64,000 nucleotides of DNA from Bullera alba (Eukaryota > Basidiomycota > Tremellomycetes > Tremellales > Bulleraceae), in the NCBI GenBank assembly GCA_001600095.1, contig BCIX01000005.1, positions 1,184,523 to 1,248,522 on the forward strand, written 5' to 3'. The notes under the pieces are model-generated. The model was not told the origin of the DNA. It made no database searches and worked only from the letters and a program-made list of their open reading frames with translations. Below, piece by piece: positions 56,872 to 64,000 of the stretch (its first letter is position 1; each line of letters begins with the position of its first letter). A program made the position numbers and the translations under genes.

Positions 56872-58035
56872 TCAGATCCCCAAATGCTCAGTAGCTGCGA
56901 TCAGGCTCTCCTCCTGGTCTTTCGCCGCCTGTTCAGCATCCCTAGCCGCTTTCGCTGCGGGGTCCAGAGCCGCATGGAGGGCTTGGAACTGCTCGGAGTA
57001 GTAGTCCGACAGATTGGCTCGATCGTCGTCCTTGACAAGTATCGCATCCTCGGACGACTTGGATACGGAGAAGGCCTTGGCTTGTTCGGTCCAATAGGTC
57101 GACATGAACTCTGCAAAGGGCTTCCATGAGGCGAATTTGCTCGGATTGACGTCGATCCGTTCGAAAATCGAACCGTCATCAATGTCCGACGCCCGTTCTG
57201 AGCGAACTCGTCAGCTGCATGACTCGACTGTGGCTGTGGAGATCACTTACTGCCAAACAAGGCCCAGTTCGTAGCTCCTTCGGAGAACACGTCGACAGCG
57301 TTGTTGAGCTCGGCCTTGCCATCGACAGTTGGGCCATCAATGTAATGATGATAGGCATCCAAGACGGTTTGATGGTGGTCCCTGAGCCATTCGTCGCTCA
57401 TATTTCTGGCCGTGATGTTATCGATCGAAACGTCCTTGACTTCGTCCCAGCTCAAGACTGCCTGTTTCATGGCTTGAATTCGATTGCCCTCGCCCTCGAT
57501 AGTGAGCACCAGGACATTGCGCTTCACATCACTGACACTTCGAGTGACGGAATCGAAGTTTTTCTCGCGCAAGGCTCGAGTCTCCAGGTCCGCCTGCGAA
57601 AGTCGTCCGTCAGTCGAGACTGGCTGTCCGTCCATTGAGTACGCCAGGCGGTTGGGAGCGGTTTCTGCTTTGATCTCGTTTATCACAGCATCCAATTCTT
57701 TGACCTCCTTGATTGACGCGTCAGTCGTGGGAAAATAGTAGCCTCCACAAAGGTCCCGGCCGATGGCTAGAATACGTGTATATGTCAGCTTAAAAACCGC
57801 CTCACGTAGAAGAGTGAGCAGAGAGCTTACTTTCCCAGGTAGTCTTGCAACCTGACGCCTTGTCGGTGGCTTCGATCGCTTTTTCAACAAGTTGAGGATC
57901 AACCGTGGCATCTGATCCGTCAATTGGGTTGAGCAGGGCGGTGACTTCGGCCGTACGTCGCTCCGAATAAGCACTAAGCAGGGCTTGTCCGTACTGGAAC
58001 TCCTCCTCGTAGCTTTTTGCAGCAGGTTCTGACAT
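56872..58035 (-). CDS. Unknown protein, dispersed pair B2
   Basis: Three exons on the minus strand, roughly 345 residues. From 58035: MSEPAAKSYEEEFQYGQALL, then an acidic helix and KASGCKTTWE before a ~65-nt intron. The middle exon runs from TIGRDLCGGYYFPTTDASIK through a helical region to AVDVFSEGATNWALFG. After a 55-nt intron, the last exon gives KRASDIDDGSIFERIDVN, FAEFMSTYWTEQAKAFS and a Glu/Ala-rich coiled tail ending at 56872. The intron before the last exon splits a codon after its first base at the same place as in B1, and the FM[TS]xxW[NT]E block is shared. No named domain. A TATA box lies ~95 bp upstream. Confidence 0.7.
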
Positions 58036-58336
58036 ACTGAGTACGATTGCTGAGAGTTGAACAAGATGGAAGGATTACGAGGATGGGAATGATATGTTGG
58101 GTCGATGGATATTGCCATGTTTCTCCCCCTTTATATACGCAGAGGCGAGTCGTTTTCTTCATGGCAAATCGGAAGGCCAACAAGGGAGCTACTCAGACGA
58201 AACGCGTCGACGAGCCGCCACTATAGATTAGCCCCACAAGTCTGCTTCTGCGCTTGTCCGACGTGTTTCGGCTGGGCCATCCTTTGTGACAACGAGACCA
58301 ACGGTGAGGCGGTTGAGGCTTTCGTTCGCGCTACGG
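58036..58336. other. Divergent promoter region, 301 bp
   Basis: Between B2 and the small plus-strand gene at 58337. Holds the B2 TATA box. A 21-codon ATG frame at about 58159 is not considered a gene. Confidence 0.4.
58130..58137 (-). promoter_or_regulatory. TATA box of B2
   Basis: Reads GCGTATATAAAGGGG on the minus strand, about 95 bp before the ATG at 58035. Confidence 0.55.
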
Positions 58337-58693
58337 ATGGACGATGACGCAAGTCCGTGGACAGAGAGACATGTGTACAGAGCGAGTCGTGAATGGAGCG
58401 AGGTCGCGAGCAGAGTCACGAGTGATCAGAAAGGTCATGTCTGTGTTTCAGCGGAATCGATACGTATGTAGCCACTATGTTCTTTGCCGAGAACCTGTTC
58501 ATTGACCGTCCATCGAGCGGCCGCAGGTCAAGTTCTCCATGATGGCGATAAGACCAACCCGATATCCGGTTTCCGTTGGTATTGTCCGGTCCAGTTGGGG
58601 ATTGGGACCCATCGGCTCGTATTGTGGTGGACAGGCGAGCGCCAACGATGGCTCTCGGTGCCGGAGTCAGGGAGTGTACCGGTCATACTGTAA
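58337..58693 (+). CDS. Putative small unknown protein, 97 aa
   Basis: Exons 58337-58463 and 58527-58693, with a 63-nt intron (GTATGT donor, ATTGAC branch site, CGCAG acceptor), join in frame to 97 residues. The first part is polar/charged (MDDDASPWTERHVYRASREW). After the join come SIRQVLHDGDKTNPISGFRW and a Trp/Arg-rich strand-like segment (GTHRLVLWWTGERQRWLSVP). The coding look across the splice and the consistent phase support a real gene. No family recognised. The first exon is open further up without an ATG, so an upstream exon could exist. Confidence 0.5.
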
Positions 58694-59043
58694 CCTAGTC
58701 AAGTGACCGGTCCATCACGCAATCGTTGACGACCTTACTTTGAGTTGAGGGAAGACTAGTTTGCTATGAAAGGAACGGAGCGGCAGCGGTCCGCCGTCCG
58801 ATTCCGCAACAGATGCAAGCTTGAGGCAGATGACGTAATTCTGATCCGTCTGAATGGCGAGAGTGAGACCGTGAGATGCCTAAGTTACTACGAGATAGAG
58901 ACGTGATATCTCTCCTCAGCTCTCCGCCAATTCTCAATCCGCAGTTCATCTGCAGCGCATCTGTGATCGACACAAAAGCTACTCAAGGTCTTACCAGCTT
59001 GCGTCGACTGAGTTGTGGAATCAGCTCGAAACTAGAGAACAGA
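58694..59043. other. Intergenic, 350 bp
   Basis: Promoter of the HAD hydrolase gene; no gene seen. Confidence 0.5.
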
Positions 59044-60721
59044 ATGCTCGTTGCCGGTCCAAGCAGACGTTCTGCGACGTCCAGTCCTCGCCTACTTCGA
59101 GCTCTAAATAGTGAGCCTTGTCACCTCAAGAGCTCGGTCCACGAACCTATGGCTGTATTTGCTGAGTGGAACTTGCAGCTCAAGCCGGTGCCTCACGGCA
59201 GTTGGCTTTTGCTTTCGATATCGTCAGTCCTTGACCGAGGTTGGAAATCCCAGACTCGATGGTTGACGTCGGCCAGTAGGACGGTGTACTGAAACAAGGG
59301 GAACATGTCCTGCCGCAAGCGAAGCGCGTGCTGAAGATGCTATCAGGCGAGGGCGATGCTAGGTAGGTAGAGCTATAATGCTGAAGGAAGGATGGTACCT
59401 AATGCTGACGACGAGCACACAGCCCGATACCCTACCTGATGATCACGAACGGCGGCGGGGTGACCGAGGAGCATAGGCGAAAGCTCCTAAGTAACAACTT
59501 CGGCGTAGATGTGCGTGCCGCCCATCTATCTACACCGATATGGATAGCTCCAGCTAACATTCTGAGCACAGATCGGTCCGGATCAACTAGTCCAATCACA
59601 CACCCCTTTACAAGACTACGTAGGGTCATATGCCGATAAGCCAGTCTTGGTCATCGGCGGCCAAGGCGAGCAAGGCCGACTGGTCGCTCAGTCGTATGGC
59701 CTGAAGCGGGCTTATATCCCTCAAGATGTGATAGCGTGGAATCCGGCCATTTGGGATCGGTACACCCTGTCCTTAGAGGAAGAGGGCTTTGTCAAGGTGA
59801 GCGGGAGCCATCTCAATACTCAAATTCCCGTCCGCTCAATCTCCCCATTGACCCTCGCTCCATGTAAAGCTGACCGCTGTGAGCAGCATGTGGACTTCTC
59901 TCAAACGCCCATAGAGGCTGTATTCGTCATTCACGACCACGGGATGGATTGGGGGCTTTCGATCCAAATCATCCTCGAGATCTTGTCGTCGCAAGGCGGA
60001 GTGCTCGGTACTTCCCGCTCCAGGAAATGGGGCGAGAGCGGGATTGCTGAAGGGGAGAAGGAGATCCCACTGATATTGACCAACCCGGATGTCATATGGG
60101 GATCGTGAGTGACTCAATGTCCTGTTTGCACCACAGGTTCAGCTTGCTGATGCGAGGTCACAGCGACTACCCCCTTGCGCGACTAGGCATGGGTGCGTTC
60201 CGAATGGCCCTGGAAGCGGTGTTTAAGGTGCGTGGCGGTCCTCTTCAACTGACACTTAGACAAACTTCTATATTGATTCTGATGTGACAGGAGACGACAG
60301 GGTGCGAACTGCCGTATACGCAATTTGGCAAACCGTACACTTCGACATACTCCTTCGCGGAGAAGATGCTCCGGCGACACCTGAAATCACTGGGTCGTCC
60401 CTCGGACGAGCCACTCAGCGTGTGAGTTTGCGTTACAGGTGGGTAGTGCGTGGGACTGATGAGGGAGTAGGTACATGGTTGGGGATAATCCTGAATCTGG
60501 TGAGACGAAGCGGTTCTATCTCGGGCCAAGGGGACTCGTTTGGCTGATACCGAGATGCAGATATAGCAGGTGCGAACACCCATGGATGGTCGTCACTCCT
60601 AGTGAAGACGGGGGTGTTCAAGGGTGGAAAGCCGAGCCATACACCGACGCGGATAGTGGAGGATGTTGAGGAAGGCGTGAATTGGGCCATCGAGCGGGAG
60701 AGGGGACGATCTAGCAGCTAG
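59044..60721 (+). CDS. HAD-superfamily hydrolase, CECR5/YKR070W type
   Basis: Likely mitochondrial phosphatase-like protein of unknown substrate. About ten exons, roughly 390 residues. The first exon is a basic presequence (MLVAGPSRRSATSSPRLLRA). The HAD motif I is FAFDIDGVLKQG, with an intron inside it. Then come PYLMITNGGGVTEEHRRKLL (motif II region), GPDQLVQSHTPLQDYVG, VLVIGGQGEQGRLVAQSYGL and YIPQDVIAWNPAIW. The middle has VFVIHDHGMDWGLSIQIIL and LTNPDVIWGS, then FRMALEAVFKE. YMVGDNPES is motif IV, followed by GANTHGWSSLLVKTGVFKGG; the end is VEDVEEGVNWAIE. All match the CECR5 subfamily order. The motif IV exon is very small. Secure call; substrate unknown. Confidence 0.92.
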
Positions 60722-61034
60722 AAAGAGGGACGAACATGCGTTATTGGGACGGATAGATCGATAGATCATAGATAGCATGTAGTGAATGCAGTATCGGTGC
60801 ACTAGGTCAGCTCTCGAATCGAAACATCTCTCGGTACCATCCCCGAGCAGACGATCAAGCAATCATCTACATGGGTATCAACGAGACGATAGTCAATGAA
60901 CACATCCAAGCCGGAACTCCACCACCAAAGCCATAGTCCACACCAGTGGCACACCTCCTGCCCCATCAAGACTACCATTAAACCCCCGACGGTGTCAAGC
61001 CGAATCACAGGCCCTCATCCTTCTTGCAGCGTCC
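60722..61034. other. Convergent 3' intergenic, 313 bp
   Basis: Between the hydrolase and UBC13 stops; only 3' UTR expected. Confidence 0.5.
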
Positions 61035-61831
<797 letters not shown>

Positions 61832-62351
61832 GTTGGCGGATTCAACAAAGAGGTCGAAGCTGAGTCATTGGCATGAGCGTTTGTTCTCTCATCCGTCTTC
61901 GGTCCCTCCAGAAGCGAGCCTGCGGTCACTCACTGGGAGTCAAGTGATACTGCTACTATTCTCCTAGCGCTGCGATGTTTGAGGGAGGATTGACTGCGTA
62001 TAGAGATTGATTCGGGTTTCAGAATGTGTACGCTGTGAACGCTTGAGGTTGACGGCGAGTGGAGGTCAGGGAAGACGTCACACCAGGTATATTAGGATCT
62101 GTCAAGGAGGATTACAAACTGAAAATCGTGATCGCCATTACAACCCGCTACTTGGTACACCGTGGGAAACACTCCTTTGACCCGGTTATTATCGGCTTTC
62201 TTTCTTCCCTCTTGCTTTTGAGATGGGCGAATGGGACTGGATGCGTTTGGCGATCAACTTGGACCTCTCGATCTCAACCATCTACCCTCAATCACTCCTC
62301 ACATAGATTCAAAGACAGCTAGATACCCGATCAATCTCACAAAGCATCAGT
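61832..62351. other. Divergent promoter UBC13 / peroxidase, 520 bp
   Basis: Non-coding spacer between two divergent starts; no motif recognised. Confidence 0.5.
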
Positions 62352-63945
62352 ATGTCAGCAGTCAAGGAAGGCGATTTCAACGGTACGTCCCTGACTTCCG
62401 CCTTTGACGCGATCGCGGGCTGATCGAGACTAGGCATCAAGGAGGAGATCAAGAAGGTGCTCAAGCAGCCGGGATACGATGATGGCTCTGCCGGTCCGGT
62501 TTTCGTTAGGTGAGCGGGTCCCGCGGCATGGATCGAGATAGTCAGCACAGTATTAACTTTGACCAGACTCGCGTGGCACGCTTCTGGTAACTTCAGCTTG
62601 GTAGAGGTGAGTGGTGGAAGCAGATATATGGTGTGGCGGTATTGACCTTGCGGCGTAGCATAATGGCGGATCGAACGGGTGAGCCGAGCTATAATTGTGC
62701 CTCCTTGGCCACAATCCGCGGTGCTGATCCAGTTCTCAGAGCGGGAATGCGATTCGAGCCAGAGGTATGTCTATGTGGACCTGCGAGTACTTGACCACTG
62801 GTGCTGATACAGTGACCATTGCAGTCAGCCGATCCTGCCAATGCAGGTCTTCACCACGCTATCTCCTTCCTCATGCCAATCCAGACTGCCAACCCCTGGA
62901 TCACGCACTCGGATCTATGGAGTAAGCTAATTCCTAATACTCTTGTGCAAGCTTAACATCTTCACAGCTCTCGCCGGTATCACCGCGATCGAGGCTCTTG
63001 GCGGACCTCAGATCCCCTGGAAGGCCGGCAGGACAGACTACGAGAACGCCGAAGCGGCTTCTTCGCATCGAGGCAATGTTGGGGACAGGTGAGAATAGCC
63101 AAAGTATGAGGGGTCCATCAAAGTCTGACGTATGGGATAGATTACCGGACGGAGCGCAGGGCTCATCACATCTCCGGGACGTGTTTGGCAGAATGGGATA
63201 TTCGGATCAGGAGATCGTAGCGCTTTCAGGCGCTCACGCTCTTGGTGAGTCATTGACACATGTCGGCGAGGGCCATGGCTAATTGGAGCGTTCGTAGGAC
63301 GATGTCACCCAGACCGGAGTGGTTTCGACGGGTGAGTACAGCGTTAAGGGTTTGAGCGTTCTATGTCCAGAGCTGAGACCTTGATTCTCAGGCCATGGGT
63401 CGTCAACCCAACAAGATTCTCAAACCAATATTTCAAGCTGCTCCTGAGCCGCAAGTGGACGCCTAGGAAATGGGACGGTCCCTTCCAGTGAGTATACTCA
63501 CTTTTCTGCCTCTGCTCAACGCGCTAACGGGGACAGGTATGAGACCACTGTTGCCGGGACAAAATTGATGATGCTGCCGACCGATGTGAGTCCGTTCGCG
63601 CAGTGGAACTAGAGCGTTGGAGCTAAGATGATATTGCAGATGGCCCTGATTGAGGATCCAAAGTTCAAAGTTTGGGTCGAAAAGTATGCTGCGGACCAGG
63701 ACTTGTTCTTCAAAGACTTCGCATTGGCCTTTGCCAAGCTGATAGGTGAGTGGCGAGGAACTATGGCAGATTAGTGAGTAGTGCTGATGTGTGTTACAGA
63801 ACTTGGTGTGGATCGAGACGACTCAGGGTTTGCGAGATTGGTCAACAAGGCCGCCAAGGAGGGCAAGCCATTGGACAAGGTTTCCATGGGCGGAGGATGT
63901 CCGTTCGCTGGCACGACTGGCAAAGGCCGAGATGCCAAGCTGTAG
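62352..63945 (+). CDS. CCP1: Class I haem peroxidase (cytochrome c peroxidase-like)
   Basis: Removes hydrogen peroxide with cytochrome c (or ascorbate) as donor. Nine or more exons, about 330 residues. From the [23 protein letters not shown], then the distal site [20 protein letters not shown] with catalytic Arg and His. Next are [40 protein letters not shown], the proximal site [20 protein letters not shown] with the haem His, [19 protein letters not shown] (Trp next to the haem) and [20 protein letters not shown] with the usual late helix. There is no mitochondrial presequence, so a cytosolic form is likely. The C-terminus carries an extra Gly/Cys segment ([16 protein letters not shown]) beyond the core fold. 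Confidence 0.93.
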
Positions 63946-64000
63946 AGCTGTAAAGCGACCCCCTCTCCATCTTATCGTCCAAGGGATGGCGCGAGCAGAT
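63946..64000. other. Right-edge non-coding
   Basis: Presumed 3' end of the peroxidase transcript; the window stops here. Confidence 0.4.

Overview
The window is nuclear DNA of a fungus, most likely a basidiomycete yeast of the Tremellomycetes (Cryptococcus/Kwoniella/Tremella-like). Nearly every gene is cut by many introns of about 45-60 nt with GTGAGT/GTAAGT donors and CTGAC/CTCAC-type branch sites. Genes lie on both strands with short intergenic gaps, and the housekeeping proteins are of fungal type. This lineage call is inference; no tree was built. Exon phases were checked arithmetically for 6PGL, the arrestin, RIM9, RBM39, NDUFA12, FCF1, MIA40 and most small genes. For the other long genes the outer borders are firm and the inner exons approximate.

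Layout: 0-13 kb is housekeeping: 6-phosphogluconolactonase, an alpha-arrestin, a PalI/RIM9 pH-signalling membrane protein, the splicing factor RBM39/Rsd1, complex I subunit NDUFA12 (minus) and the SSU-processome PIN protein FCF1. From 13 to 20.6 kb is an accessory island: a small Ser/Ala-rich protein, a 14-bp minisatellite, then five small genes in tandem, all plus strand, that I read as one divergent paralogous family of small membrane-associated proteins sharing one phase-2 intron. From 20.7 to 47.2 kb is again mostly housekeeping: DNA2 (minus), a Hook-like coiled-coil protein, a 77-aa small gene, the SPX phosphate transporter PHO91, an SV2-like MFS transporter, an extended SDR reductase, MIA40, a VPS62-like secreted protein, a single-pass membrane protein and an HMG-box protein.

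From 47.6 to 59 kb is a second accessory region. It holds a tandem pair of unknown proteins (47.7/49.2 kb), an ACT-domain protein, a second, dispersed pair of unknown proteins (51.3/56.9 kb, minus), several weak small genes, a 69-bp repeat cluster and a stretch of broken or unresolved coding signal (54.1-55.7 kb). The right end (59-64 kb) returns to housekeeping: a CECR5-type HAD hydrolase, UBC13 (minus) and a class I haem peroxidase.

The most notable observation is the five-gene array at 15.2-20.6 kb, with evidence of ongoing decay in two members: a 19-bp frameshifting duplication and a mutated splice donor. Together with two further unnamed paralogue pairs and TATA-driven promoters on several of these genes, it suggests lineage-specific, possibly inducible small-protein families interspersed among conserved genes. 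No tRNA, rRNA, transposon ORF or CRISPR array was recognised.
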